A stretch of 64,000 nucleotides of DNA from Atherix ibis. Lineage: Eukaryota; Arthropoda; Insecta; Diptera; Athericidae. The position numbers were made by a program, and so were the translations under genes. The notes below the pieces were generated by a model. The model ran no database searches, was not told where the DNA came from, and was given only the letters and a program-made list of their open reading frames with translations. Where the stretch lies: assembly GCA_958298945.1 (NCBI GenBank), contig OY282609.1, forward strand, positions 31,035,212 through 31,099,211, in the 5' to 3' direction. Of the stretch, positions 59,601 through 63,786 are shown one piece after another (within the stretch, counting starts at the first letter, position 1; every line of letters begins with the position of its first letter).

Positions 59601-61586
59601 TGGTTAAGATGTGTTAAGTGATGGCAGTGCCAAAACTGGTTTGCAAAATTTCGATCAATTTTGATCTCGAAGATGCACCACGTTCTGGAAGGCCAGTTGA
59701 AGACACAATAAAGGCATTAATTGATGCAAACCGGCGAATAACAACTCGTGAGATCGCTAAGAGATTAAATTTATGAAATTCGACCATTCATGATCATTTG
59801 AAACAGCTAGGTTTAATCTCAAAGCTCAAAATATGGGTTCCTCATCTTCTTATGGAAAAAAATTTGTGTCGTCGCATTGACGTTTGTGATTTGCTTCTCA
59901 AACGCCAAGAAAATGATCCATTTTTAAAGCTTATCATCACTGGGGACAAAAGATCCTGGAGTAGAAAATATGAACCGGCTCAAAGTACTTCGAAAGCCAA
60001 TATTCATCAAAAAAAGGTATGCTATCTTTTTGGTGAGATTTCAAAGGAATCGTTTATTTTGAGCTTCTACCGAGCAACACAATGATTAACTCAGAAGTGT
60101 ACTGTCATCAGTTGGACAAATTGAATGATTCACTTAAAGAAAAAAGTCCAGAATTGGTTAATAGGAAAGGTATAGTGTTCTAACAGGGTAATACGAGACC
60201 ACATACAAGTTTGACCACTCGGTAAAAGCTTTTAGAGCTTAGATAGGATATACTGCTATATCCACCATACTCTCCACACTTAGTACTTTCCGATTATCAT
60301 TTGTTCCGATCTCTACAAAAATTTTTAGACGGGAAAACGTTTAATTCAAATGAGGAAGTCAAAAATCACTTGGATTAGTTTTTTGGCAGCAAGGAACAAA
60401 AAATTTATGAGCGTGGAACCATGCTACTACCAGAAAGATGGCAAAGTGTATTGCATCAGAATGGATAATATTTAATTGAATAAAATATTAATTCAATATA
60501 AGAAAATCGTCTCTCATTTTTATTTAAAAAAACGAAATTACTTTCCGTATAACCCAATATGTATAAAGTAAAAACAATAAAAAAATAATTTTTAAAATTG
60601 TTCCATCACAAATTTGTAAAATTAAAATTAAGCTTAGAAAAGAAAGTTTTTTTTTTCTTCAAAAAATTACAATTTGAAAAATTTCTTTAATACTGAATCC
60701 TTTGGTATGAGTTCAAAGTTATATTTTTATATACGAGTATAACTACTATTAGAAGAAACTTAAAAAATATAACTAAATACAATATTTAAAATGCTTAATT
60801 TAATGGGAAAATTCTTTCATATTTCGTTAATAAAGATTCTAATTTTTGAATCGGTGAACTATCCGGATTTGCTGACTGCGGCTGTTTTTGAAAAATATAT
60901 TGAACGAAAGACTGCTGCTTCGTTGACTATTCATCCGATTTTATACAAAGGATCAGATTCAATGCAGAGATTTTCACCAGAAGCCCGAAAGTGTTACTTT
61001 CCCGAAGAAGGGCAATCTGCACTAAAAGGGTAGAACTCAATAACTTAGCAAATTAGAAAATTTCCGCTTACCATAGCCTATTTAATTACAGAATTTACAC
61101 ATTCAGCGAATGCTTGTTAACATGTCGTTTACAGGATATTGTTGATTATTGTGGTTGTGTACCACCCACCATAACGGCAATGTTCAATAAGCCTTTTTGC
61201 CATTTAAATGAACTTTCATGTCTGAGTCGTTGGCGTGACAAGTGGTTTAATTTTGAACCTCTAACTTCCGATTCCAATGATTTACAGAAATATGTCCAAT
61301 GTCCAGGTTGTATGCCCAGATGCAGTTACATTAAATACAATGTTCATTCCTCATGGCTACCTATTGATCCACCAGCCGATAATATTATGTATAAACATGG
61401 ACTTTTGTAAGTTATTTCATTTTCTATTTTATCAACTAGTATTTATATGTGTATGTATAATATATAAACTGTTTTTCAGAACCAACTATACCGAAAGTAA
61501 CAAAAGTATAGCACACATTTACTTCAGCGATGATTATGCAATTCAATATGAACAATCGGTTATTTACAATTGGTATGAACTTTTCA
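29477..61586 (+). CDS. ppk-B: pickpocket-family DEG/ENaC subunit with a 28-kb intron, 3' end outside window
   Basis: Seven exons are visible: 29477-29661, 29766-29972, 58350-58682, 58762-58906, 60836-61029, 61092-61406 and 61480-61586. Junction phases (2,2,2,0,2,2,1) agree throughout and give 495 codons without a stop. Hallmarks are an HG motif (RTSIHGYKL), TM1 (IVMITIVIVTSWLIINSYLQ), a YPSIGICSGNRIS post-TM1 region, the ectodomain cysteines (PCSKLILRCRF, QCCIFNY, SECLLTCRLQDIVDYCGCVP) and AHIYFSDDYAIQYEQ before TM2. The last visible junction is phase 1, exactly where ppk-A has its TM2 exon, so one or more exons are missing past 64000. Intron 2 encloses four carboxypeptidase genes and a Tigger element. 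The weakest link is the jump from 29972 to 58350, supported by phase, by continuity of the family's order of motifs and by same-strand direction. Confidence 0.82.
29766..29972 (+). CDS. ppk-B exon 2: TM1
   Basis: The acceptor TTTCAG at 29765 restores R-I-L-W-R. The exon carries TM1 and VPYPSIGICSGNRISR and ends before GTAAGT in phase 2. Confidence 0.87.
30393..30430 (+). promoter_or_regulatory. G-rich tract upstream of CP1 (possible G-quadruplex)
   Basis: GGGAGGGGAAAGGGGGAGAT followed by GGGG gives four G runs of three or more within about 25 bases, some 225 bases upstream of the CP1 TATA box. It is unusual in otherwise AT-rich DNA. Function is not known. Confidence 0.35.
30617..30624 (+). 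promoter_or_regulatory. CP1 TATA box
   Basis: TATATAAA is followed by GCAACTACC and, near 30650-30658, a TTCAGTT initiator-like site. GATA-type sites (CTTATCT at about 30518, AGATAAT at 30595) lie upstream. CP4 has the same TATATAARGCAACT core. Confidence 0.7.
30678..31931 (+). CDS. CP1: secreted zinc carboxypeptidase A-type zymogen (M14A), predicted active
   Basis: This single-exon gene codes for 417 residues. It would hydrolyse C-terminal residues of peptides, probably in the gut lumen. A signal peptide (1-20, MSRFVLLAIGLSVVLTLANT) is followed by a propeptide (about 21-111, ending NVASTR, a tryptic activation site) and the catalytic domain. Zinc ligands are His175 and Glu178 (GIHAREW) and His299 (FHSYSQ). 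Substrate and catalytic residues are Arg234 (RKTRS), Asn246-Arg247 (DPNRN), Tyr351 and Glu374 (YELRP). The residue matching bovine position 255 is Ala358, which predicts carboxypeptidase A-like preference for hydrophobic ends. Cys240 and Cys263 match the family disulfide. It lies inside ppk-B intron 2 on the same strand. Gut expression is inferred from family and GATA sites. Confidence 0.96.
   Translation: MSRFVLLAIGLSVVLTLANTERIRYDNYKVYEVIPKTEEQVSFLRELDGASDSIRFLEGVGIPGSKVFIVVAPHKQPDFAAILNHQGIVYELVEKNLQRKLNEEINVASTRSGEYDWTKYHTLEETYNWLDTLVEQFSVVERISVGKSYEGRELAGVKVSYGEGRKAIFIEAGIHAREWISPAVVTYILNELLTSKDPAVRTLAESYDWYFVPHANPDGYVYTHQRDRLWRKTRSPQGSCYGVDPNRNWDFHWNTVGASNQPCAETYAGKSAFSEIETRTLGEYVNSVKDNVRIYLAFHSYSQLLLFAYGHTKQHADNHNDLQQVGNAAAKALAVRYKTKFTVGNVYETIYPASGSSADWAYGEAGIRLAYTYELRPSGSSWNGFVLPPQQIIPSGEETLDSLLALVKEAENLKYLD
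32035..32040 (+). promoter_or_regulatory. CP1 polyadenylation signal
   Basis: AATAAA lies about 105 bases after the CP1 stop. Confidence 0.65.
32243..33545 (-). mobile_element. Mariner family 1, copy D, between CP1 and CP2
   Basis: TA-bounded ends (CGACGCCTGTTCAAAAAGTA and its inverse) span 1.3 kb. Minus-strand frames cover most of the transposase: KKICIKFCVENKINSANAFR, then NVYRWYKMFSEDREDVND, TGDESWVYDYDVETKAQ and VFCDCRGVMHH. A stop in place of Glu follows VMHH, as in copy C, and frameshifts disrupt the C-terminal part. Confidence 0.92.
33563..33608. repeat. Perfect 15-bp inverted repeat with 16-nt loop
   Basis: TTCTGAGATATTCGT at 33563-33577 is the exact reverse complement of 33594-33608, and the match extends further outward with one mismatch. 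It lies between a mariner and the CP2 promoter. It could be a hairpin, a tiny MITE or a dyad site. Confidence 0.7.
33921..33928 (+). promoter_or_regulatory. CP2 TATA box
   Basis: ATATAAAT is followed 30 bases later by TTTAGTTTA (initiator-like). CP3 has the same arrangement (TATAAATA, then TTTAGTTGA). Confidence 0.6.
33967..35226 (+). CDS. CP2: M14A carboxypeptidase-like protein, predicted pseudoenzyme
   Basis: One intact exon codes for 419 residues, the usual length of secreted M14A zymogens. A signal peptide (about 1-20), propeptide and basic activation region (ISRRASGAYDW, about 108-118) are kept, as are His176 and Glu179 (GLHGREW), Arg235 (RKTRS), Asn247-Arg248 (DLNRN) and the cysteine pair 241/264. 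However, the third zinc ligand is Gln301 (IQAYGQF, where CP1 has FHSYSQL), the Tyr248 equivalent is Leu353, and the catalytic Glu270 equivalent is Ser376 (YSLRP in place of YELRP). Zinc binding and hydrolysis should therefore be lost while the fold is retained. A binding, inhibitor-decoy or scaffolding role is possible but not shown. ATG 33967 is the first in frame after the TATA box. Confidence 0.95.
   Translation: MSLTTLHFVVATLFVVFVSPEMIRYDNYRVYEILPKTQKSYDFLRQLDGTIDGVLFLNGIPGVGIKSYAIASPAAVPKLLKYFQEGYITFLLVSNNAQEGLDREMDTISRRASGAYDWNNYYTLEDTYAWMKKTAATNKYASIVKVGETFQGRQILGLKVSFQGLRPSVFIEGGLHGREWLSPAVVTYLANEILENNSSRIRDVANKLDWIFVPITNPDGYEYTHNQNRLWRKTRSRFGNCIGADLNRNFGDHWNTTGKRFHPCSDVYPGPFQFSEIESRSIASFVRSLTQKRFRGYISIQAYGQFLLFPYGYKKERIPDYDQLQSMAEKGAKALAARHGSNFTIGSIAETFLPISGDTVDWAYDTASARFAFSYSLRPKVGTWDGFIRPPEDIILSGEETLDSLIALLTEAARLNYFE
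35249..35254 (+). promoter_or_regulatory. CP2 polyadenylation signal
   Basis: AATAAA lies 22 bases after the CP2 stop. Confidence 0.6.
35653..36898 (-). mobile_element. Mos1-like mariner, copy 3
   Basis: Left TIR is ACCAGGTGTATCAGCTTAAA and right end is its decayed inverse. The minus-strand transposase starts near 36730. Its frames include WRPMVTVIYRKQ (shifted), LGVTQPAISMHLRSMGKIEK, then GDEKWIYFDNPKRKESLVDP and MLCVWWDQQGIVYYEMLKPG, and FLHHNAPPHTSKMVRNYLET. About 30 codons are lost after VDP and several frameshifts are present. It abuts the jockey-like LINE to the right. Confidence 0.9.
36905..38230 (-). mobile_element. Jockey-clade LINE with endonuclease and reverse transcriptase remnants
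   Basis: On the minus strand, 38225-37950 reads NIIGGDFNSKHTYWDFRLVN, then SRGRELYNA and LTSDHLPIILTMSENI, the end of an apurinic endonuclease domain. 37392-37210 reads KKAPRFDVITGQIMKELPKV and 37223-36990 FEKLFLRRVLAIIKERDLIP, then HQFDFRGKHFTINQVHRI and PVIFLDLAQAFDKVWHRGL, which are reverse transcriptase blocks of jockey type. Frameshifts separate the domains and the 3' half is missing. Confidence 0.85.
38240..39020 (+). mobile_element. R1-clade LINE, 3' fragment
   Basis: Plus-strand frames give MYGGKNDGIWTHRFFSAVDL and WIDRRYDYVFGFTNALKW, then STEHVFFYCVQFNKAREETQ and ALNAVEVLALR. This is the C-terminal region of R1-type LINE proteins. It ends in a noncoding tail and an A-run near 39010. 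Frameshifts are present. Confidence 0.7.
39025..39250. repeat. R1-like 3' UTR-type repeat
   Basis: GTCGGGCACAGTGTGACTAA, then TAGTACCACTTTTTGATTTA and GCTCAGGACCGTGGG resemble the two blocks at 23895-24545. Confidence 0.45.
39370..40075. other. AT-rich spacer upstream of CP3
   Basis: No gene is seen. GATA-core motifs (CTTATCAGATA at about 39650, AAGATAATC at 39696) occur. They may act as gut enhancer sites, but this is only a motif match. Confidence 0.35.
40082..40089 (+). promoter_or_regulatory. CP3 TATA box
   Basis: TATAAATA is followed by TTTAGTTGA 29 bases downstream, matching the CP2 promoter layout. Confidence 0.65.
40128..41384 (+). CDS. CP3: M14A carboxypeptidase-like protein, predicted pseudoenzyme
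   Basis: One intact exon codes for 418 residues from ATG 40128. The open frame extends 12 bases further up, but only through a TTG. The signal peptide is about 1-22 (MLHFKVVPFVVNLLLILDIS). The propeptide, activation-site region (PISTRTSKTFGW), His176/Glu179 (GIHSREW), Asn247-Arg248 and Tyr352 are kept. As in CP2, the third zinc ligand is Gln (Gln300, MQAYGQL) and the catalytic Glu is Ser (Ser375, YSLRP). It is therefore predicted to be catalytically inactive and weak or negative for zinc. Low divergence from CP2 at these two sites suggests a shared inactive ancestor. Confidence 0.95.
   Translation: MLHFKVVPFVVNLLLILDISQAIRYDNHRVYEILPKTKQNYEFLRDLDGFIDGVTFLDGLAGVGIKSYAIASPEADSEFLQNLRKGSITHSMIEDNIQKSLDAHLNPISTRTSKTFGWQNYRTLEEIYDWMRSVAKKERVVTLIKVGESFENRDILGLKISFGEGRSGVFIEGGIHSREWLGPAVVTYIMNEIINNNDTLTRNIAENCDWYIVPTINPDGYVYTHTDDRLWRKTRSRVGSCVGVDLNRNFGFHWNATGRKFHSCSNAYPGYYPFSEKESRTLSEYVTSIKQKLRIYLSMQAYGQLLVFPYGHTKEHAENHKDLLKIANIATQALASRYGTKYKVGNTFEAAYKVSGGSSDWAYGQLGIKLAYTYSLRPAMGVWDGFKLPPNLIIPTADETLESILGLIIEASKLGYLQ
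41446..41451 (+). promoter_or_regulatory. CP3 polyadenylation signal
   Basis: AATAAA lies about 62 bases after the CP3 stop. Confidence 0.6.
41750..42784 (-). mobile_element. Mariner family 1, copy E, left end missing
   Basis: The right end is the family TIR (CGCGATACTTTTTGAACAGG). Minus-strand frames are long: MDQRICIKFCVKNKINCGDA, NVYRWYKMFSEDREDVNDEK, RPSTSTTDENIDKVKKIVLA, then TGDESWVYGYEVETKAQSSQ and FFDCRAVVHHEFLPQGRTAN. A frameshift lies near 42290 and the C-terminal third is truncated or deleted. The left TIR is not found, although AAAAAAGTATCGGGC at 41670 may be its trace. Confidence 0.9.
43020..43640 (+). mobile_element. Jockey-clade LINE reverse transcriptase remnant
   Basis: Plus-strand frames give ISLLPILDTVFEKLILKSCN, then PEHQFSFRAEHFTIQEIYLL, LCKLKQFLPFTDYLIIQSYL and a decayed YTDDTVTVG for the F-ADD active-site motif. 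Frameshifts and stops show it is dead. Confidence 0.7.
43870..44140 (-). mobile_element. DD41D-type transposase remnant
   Basis: Minus strand: IQELHIVDMWFQRDGATCHI, then ARETMDILRDESGEQFITRF, and CDFLWGYVKS. The segment with the last Asp (LTPLDY) is missing. Confidence 0.65.
44250..45140 (+). mobile_element. DD41D-type DNA transposon with subterminal inverted repeats
   Basis: GGTGCATTTTATGTTCTAGG near 44292-44312 is inverted near 45105-45125 (CCTAGAACACAAAACGCACC), defining the two ends. In between, plus-strand frames read YWGTKNPQLIHQRPLHPRRV, then YCGMLEDFLFSELDQLGL (shifted) and MWLQQDGATSHTGYATIQIL, as in the FLNGYVNK transposase family. The N-terminal half is largely deleted. Confidence 0.6.
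45340..45960. other. AT-rich upstream region of CP4
   Basis: No gene is seen. GATA-type motifs occur at about 45786 (TGATAAG), 45815 (TTATCAC) and 45950 (AGATAATCGA), consistent with but not proving gut GATA-factor control. Confidence 0.4.
45972..45979 (+). promoter_or_regulatory. CP4 TATA box
   Basis: TATATAAG followed by GCAACTGA matches CP1 (TATATAAAGCAACTAC). A CCAGTTCGG initiator-like site lies 39 bases downstream. Confidence 0.7.
46045..47307 (+). CDS. CP4: secreted zinc carboxypeptidase A-type zymogen (M14A), predicted active
   Basis: One exon codes for 420 residues from ATG 46045; the frame is open three codons further up but without an ATG. The signal peptide is about 1-22, the propeptide runs to about Arg116 (NSRATRTYDW), and the catalytic domain follows. 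Zinc ligands are His178, Glu181 (GIHAREW) and His302 (FHSYSQ). Asn249-Arg250, Tyr354 and Glu377 (YELRP) complete the active site. Ile361 matches bovine carboxypeptidase A position 255, predicting hydrophobic or aromatic specificity. It is clearly the closest relative of CP1, sharing long identical blocks (PHANPDGYVYTH, SGKETLDS-type). GC at third positions is higher than in its neighbours. Confidence 0.96.
   Translation: MSRLALTVLGFVFVLGLGLISAQRIRYDNYQVYEVIPQSEEQVNILRELDGNNDSIRFLEGVGKPGVRVYVVVAPHKQPDFTHMLSSEGIQYKSVETNLQRKLDEENPNPNSRATRTYDWTRYHTLEETYAWLDTLVANFPVVEKIRAGKTYEGRDILGVKVSYGPLRKAIFLEAGIHAREWISPAVVTYILNELLTSKDPQVRALAEGYDWYFVPHANPDGYVYTHMRDRLWRKTRSRQGSCYGADPNRNWDFHWNTVGASNQPCSETYAGKSAFSEIETKTFSDYLASVKDNVKLYLSFHSYSQLLLFPYGHTKSHAHNHNDLQRIGDITTKALAKRYRTQFKAGNIYDIIYPSAGGSIDWVHTVLDIPLSFCYELRPTASSWNGFVLPANQIVPSGKETLDSIIAMVNEAKRLRYFN
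47334..47339 (+). promoter_or_regulatory. CP4 polyadenylation signal
   Basis: AATAAA occurs 27 bases after the stop; another lies at 47382. Confidence 0.6.
47400..48250. other. AT-rich spacer downstream of CP4
   Basis: No recognisable gene or element. Confidence 0.45.
48261..49140 (+). mobile_element. Mariner family 1, copy F, large internal deletion
   Basis: TA-bounded, with GGTCTGTTCAAAACG at the left and ACTTTTTGAACATACTTCG at the right. A frame from 48447 (MDQRICIKFCVKNKINCADA) runs through NVYRWYKMFSEGQEDVNDEK into RAG. It then jumps, through a deletion of about 110 codons, to FDCRGMVHHEFLPQGRTVNK, without a frameshift at the junction, and ends at WLLQHN. The deletion removed the first catalytic Asp. 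Confidence 0.92.
49600..50960 (+). mobile_element. DD41D-type transposase remnant with internal 152-bp amplification
   Basis: 49725-49935 aligns with 51520-51740 and has a decayed second DNA-binding segment. 50100-50960 carries the catalytic end: repeated blocks with DGTVCHT, LLKTKFN and GDVHWPPRLCDLMPFDFFL-like sequence, then YVKDNVYENSPPTIEEHKT near 50760-50820. The frame is broken many times. Confidence 0.55.
50160..50770. repeat. Four tandem ~152-bp copies of a transposase segment
   Basis: CCAAATTCAATTGACTTCTT-type sequences recur at about 50212, 50364, 50516 and 50669, each followed by GGAGATGTNCATTGGC and later GGCACNGTGTGCCACAC. Each unit covers the region between the last two catalytic Asp of the transposase. 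Copies differ by some 10 percent, so the amplification is not recent. Confidence 0.85.
51500..51830 (+). mobile_element. DD41D-type transposase, N-terminal remnant
   Basis: Plus-strand frames: NIASMSESVTEYKILSVSQL, then the shifted YKVQLVQELKPQHHFRRRNF. These match the linker and second helix-turn-helix of the same family as 49600-50960. It stops at about 51830 without a catalytic domain. Confidence 0.55.
51840..52640. other. AT-rich spacer
   Basis: Nothing supportable as a gene. Confidence 0.45.
52690..52970 (-). mobile_element. Irritans-type (Himar-like) mariner C-terminal remnant
   Basis: Minus strand: IAKFNELGFELLPNIPYLPD, then FAPSDYFIFSNLKRWLFGKI and GSNDDVIAEIRIFFEV. This resembles the end of irritans-subfamily transposases including the third Asp (PSDYF). 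The left edge GAGGGTTGTATGATTAATAC at 52643 could be a decayed TIR. Confidence 0.65.
53330..54070 (+). mobile_element. Mauritiana-type mariner remnant, distinct from the Mos1-like family
   Basis: Plus-strand frames: ERPGSVKQFEDAEFKALLNE, QELADSLGMTQQDISHPLKA, then VPYELKPRDVERLLFTCQQL, and after a deletion GHDNARPHVAKVIKTYLVA and a decayed C-terminus. Stops and deletions are frequent. A 19-base ATGGTGAGGCTTGTAGAAAT-like piece is duplicated at 53378-53412. Confidence 0.7.
54254..55110 (+). mobile_element. Mariner family 1, copy G, deleted
   Basis: Complete TA-flanked ends (TACGAGGTCTGTTCAAAAAG and its inverse) enclose about 857 bases. Remaining frames: SVLDYVRDDPNLLQRVITGD then ESCVYGYDVETIAQSSQWKL, and NKEYYLQVMRKLREAIHQKR through MPQPPY. 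The N-terminal third and a middle section are missing. Confidence 0.92.
55140..55880. mobile_element. Possible jockey-like LINE tail
   Basis: CCTTCTCGTTATAAAAAGTT near 55812 is shared with 43555-43575 in the jockey-like remnant, and a plus-strand frame with RPLNKRLSWNLRIRLTTLQR is LINE-like. The evidence is weak and the ends cannot be set. Confidence 0.3.
56019..58248 (-). mobile_element. Tigger/pogo-type transposon, apparently intact
   Basis: The left end CAGTACAACTTCGCTAATCC and the inverse of the right end CAGTACAACTTCGCTAGTCC match at 24 of 25 positions. TA lies immediately outside both ends. Inside is one minus-strand gene with no stop. The element is 2230 bp, in the usual Tigger range. 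It lies about 100 bases upstream of ppk-B exon 3, inside intron 2. Confidence 0.93.
56220..57906 (-). CDS. Tigger/pogo transposase, intact, 2 exons
   Basis: Exons 57906-57711 and 57655-56220 (minus strand), joined over a 55-bp GT-AG intron in phase 1, give 543 residues and a stop. The N-terminus holds a psq/CENP-B-type helix-turn-helix (KEKCQILQSLDSGKTIRQVA, about 15-48), then a CENP-B second DNA-binding domain (about 80-150, with GWLDKFKKRHGIRF). The DDE nuclease follows with Asp177 (YNADES), Asp289 (LLILDNAPSH) and Asp323 (LQPMDQN), 33 residues apart in the last pair (DD33D, usual for pogo/Tigger). The enzyme would cut at the 25-bp TIRs and insert at TA. A domesticated role is unlikely given the intact TIRs. 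Confidence 0.93.
58350..58682 (+). CDS. ppk-B exon 3: proximal ectodomain
   Basis: The acceptor TTTTCAG at 58349 gives I-Y-Q-K-Q-E across the junction. The exon includes the LILRCRFNAVFLDC and YMGQCCIFNYARP cysteine motifs and ends before GTGAGT in phase 2. Confidence 0.87.
58762..58906 (+). CDS. ppk-B exon 4
   Basis: It codes for MKYILTGSTYKKSKPLQVAA, then GREYGLSLLIDETYGDF, matching the family's GLxxLL strand, and ends AAAG before GTAATA in phase 0. Confidence 0.82.
59319..60557 (+). mobile_element. Irritans-type mariner, full length, frame decayed, in ppk-B intron 4
   Basis: TTGGGTTGTCCGGAAAGTAA and its inverse (...ACTTTCCGTATAACCCAA) lie between TA dinucleotides, 1239 bp. The transposase frame begins near 59504 (MESEKHHFRHILLFTIEK). 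It has DAPRSGRPVEDTIKALIDAN, RLDVWVPH-like KIWVPHLLMEKN, ITGDKRSWSRK (GDEKW lost) and the C-terminal LPERWQK-like end. Stops and frameshifts interrupt it. Confidence 0.9.
60836..61029 (+). CDS. ppk-B exon 5
   Basis: It begins after AATAAAG with ILIFESVNYPDLLTAAVF, then RFSPEARKCYFPEEGQSALK, which fits the family's LIF-PEDYPD and S-R-C-F motifs. It ends before GTAGAA in phase 2. The acceptor has a weak pyrimidine tract, so the start is less certain than for the other exons. Confidence 0.75.
61092..61406 (+). CDS. ppk-B exon 6: cysteine-rich ectodomain
   Basis: It carries GIYTFSECLLTCRLQDIVDY, then CGCVPPTITAMFNKPFCHL and CPGCMPRCSYIKYNV, and ends before GTAAGT in phase 2. Confidence 0.88.
61480..61586 (+). 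CDS. ppk-B exon 7: pre-TM2 ectodomain; TM2 exon not in window
   Basis: It codes for LTNYTESNKSIAHIYFSDDY and AIQYEQSVIYNWYELF and ends before GTAAGT in phase 1, the same junction as ppk-A exon 5. I searched 61587-64000 for a GxS-containing TM2 exon and found none. Confidence 0.87.
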
Positions 61587-61674
61587 GTAAGTACGAAAGG
61601 ACAGGTAGATAAGAAATTTTAAACATAATAATTATAGTAAAAAAAATTAGATTTCTATTTAAACATCATCATTA

Positions 61675-63345
61675 CGAGTATCATCATCATCAGGGGCGTG
61701 ACAACCGCGAGTGCGGTCTAGGCCTTCCGAATCAAAGAACTTCAGATGTCCCGGATTCGCGCTGCGGTCTTCCAGTTCGACATTCTCAGCCTCTTGTGTT
61801 CTGGGACCATAAATGCAGCCACTGTAGACTTCCTGGACAGTATCTGTCCTGTTGATCGTAGTAATGCTCCAGGATCTTTTCATTAAATAGGCTTCGGACT
61901 CGTCCATCCTCATAAAGGGCGTCAGAAGTTCTTCGATGTACCCTCCTCTCCGTCCCATTTTTGATTGTGAAAAGTATGAAAGCTTTCCGTCTCATTTTTA
62001 TTCAAATAAAACCAAAAACTTATCCACATCATCATCAGCGGCGCAAAATCCGAAAGTTCGGTCTAGGCCTGATGAATCAAAGAACTTCAGATGTCCCGGC
62101 TTCGCGCTGCGGTCTTCCAGTTCGAAATAAATAAAGCCACTCTAGACTTTCTGGACAGTATCTGTTCTGTTGACCGCAGTAATGCTCCAGGATCTCCTCA
62201 TTAAATAGGCTTCGGACTCGTCCATCCTCATAAAGGGCGTCAAAAGTTCTTCGATGTACCCTCCTCTCCGTCCCATTTTTGATTGTGAAAAATATGAAAG
62301 CTTTCCGTCTCATTTTTATTCAAATAAAACCAAAAACTTATCCACATCATCATCAGCGGCGCAAAATCCGAAAGTTCGGTCTAGGCCTAATGAATCAAAG
62401 AACTTCAGATGTCCCGGCTTCGCGCTGCGGTCTTCCAGTTCGAAATAAATGAAGCCACTCTAGACTTTCTGGACAGTATCTGTTCTGTTGACCGCAGTAA
62501 TACTCCAGGATCTCCTCATTAAATAGGCTTCGGACTCGTCCATCCTCATAAAGGGCGTCAAAAGTTCTTCGATGTACCCTCCTCTCCGTCCCATTTTTGA
62601 TTGTGAAAAATATGAAAGCTTTCCGTCTCATTTTTATTTAAATAAAACCAAAAACTTATCCACATAATCGCGAGTCCGGTCTGGGCCTGCTGAATCAAAG
62701 AACTTCAGACATCCTAGCTTTGGTCCGCGGTCTTCCAATTCGACACTCCCAGCCCCTCGTATTCTGGGACCATAAATGGAGCCATTCTAGACTTTCTGGA
62801 CAGGATCTGTCTTGTTGATCGCAGTAATGCTCCAGGATCTCCTCATTAAATAGGCTTCGGACTCGTCCATCTTCGTGAAGGGGCCAAAAATTCTTCGATG
62901 TACCCTCCTCTCCGTCTCATTTTTATTGTGAAAAATATGAAAGCTCTCCATTTCATTTTTATTCAAATAGAACCAAAAACTTATCCTCATCATCATTAGC
63001 GGCGTAAAATCCGAGAGTTCGGTCTAGGCCTGATGAATCAAAGAACTTCAGATGTCCCGGCTTCGGGCTGCGGTTTTCCAGTTCGAAATAAATAAAGCCA
63101 CTCTAGACTTTCTGGACAGGATCTGTCCTGTTGATCACAGTAATGCTCCAGGATCTCGTAATTAAATAGGCTTCGGACACGTCCATCCTCATTAAGGGCG
63201 TCAAAAGTTCTTCGATGTACCCTCCTCTCTGTCTCATTTTTATTGTGAAAAATATGAAAGCTCTCCGTCTCATTTTTATTCAAATAGAACCAAACATTTA
63301 TCCTCATCATCCTCATAAGCTTCGGACTCGTCCATTCTCATTAAG
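61675..63345 (-). repeat. Tandem array of an RTE LINE 3' end, about 318-bp units
   Basis: Five units and one partial unit are marked by TTCGGACTCGTCCAT at 61893, 62211, 62529, 62856, 63172 and 63321 (spacings 318, 318, 327, 316, 149). Each unit reads on the minus strand as RRVHRRTFDALYEDGRVRSL, then FNEEILEHYC and PESLEWLYLF, the C-terminus of RTE polyproteins. It ends with a GATGATGATG tail and AT-rich spacer. Units 2 and 3 are almost identical. The array lies directly after ppk-B exon 7. Confidence 0.92.
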
Positions 63346-63786
63346 GAGGCTACAAAATTACAACAATTTATTCAGTAAGGGAAAAACGTCTTCGGTCAGA
63401 TCTCTACCCACTATTAAAGATGATTATGCCAACTGGCAGCAATTTCGCGAAAGAAAATTATGACATCGACTGGTAATTTTTAGAGGACCGGTTCGATAAC
63501 CAGCGACTAGTGGCTGGGAACCTATTAGACAGAATCATAAACCTTCCAAGCACGACTTCTGAAGAAGCAGTAAAGGGACTGAAGTACTATATGAGCAATC
63601 GCTGAAACAACCAAAGAATCTGGTTTCCAAAATCTGGAAAGCGTGGGGAAAATAGGAACCCCACGCACTTTACTGAGCCAGGGTACTAATCCCAAATACC
63701 GGTTCAGATATCCGTCATCTCTTATTTCAATAAGGGCTTCAAGGAATATGACCAACGGTTACGTCTGTAATGGTCGACATCTGGTA
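63346..63786. other. Unassigned sequence after the LINE array
   Basis: No TM2 exon of ppk-B and no named element. AAGGAATATGACCAACGGTT near 63735 weakly resembles the R1 tail at 38930-38950. Confidence 0.35.

Noticed and set aside
61936..62448. Repeated plus-strand frames beginning MYPPLRPIFDCEKYE
   Set aside because: They are the reverse reading of the LINE-derived 318-bp units.
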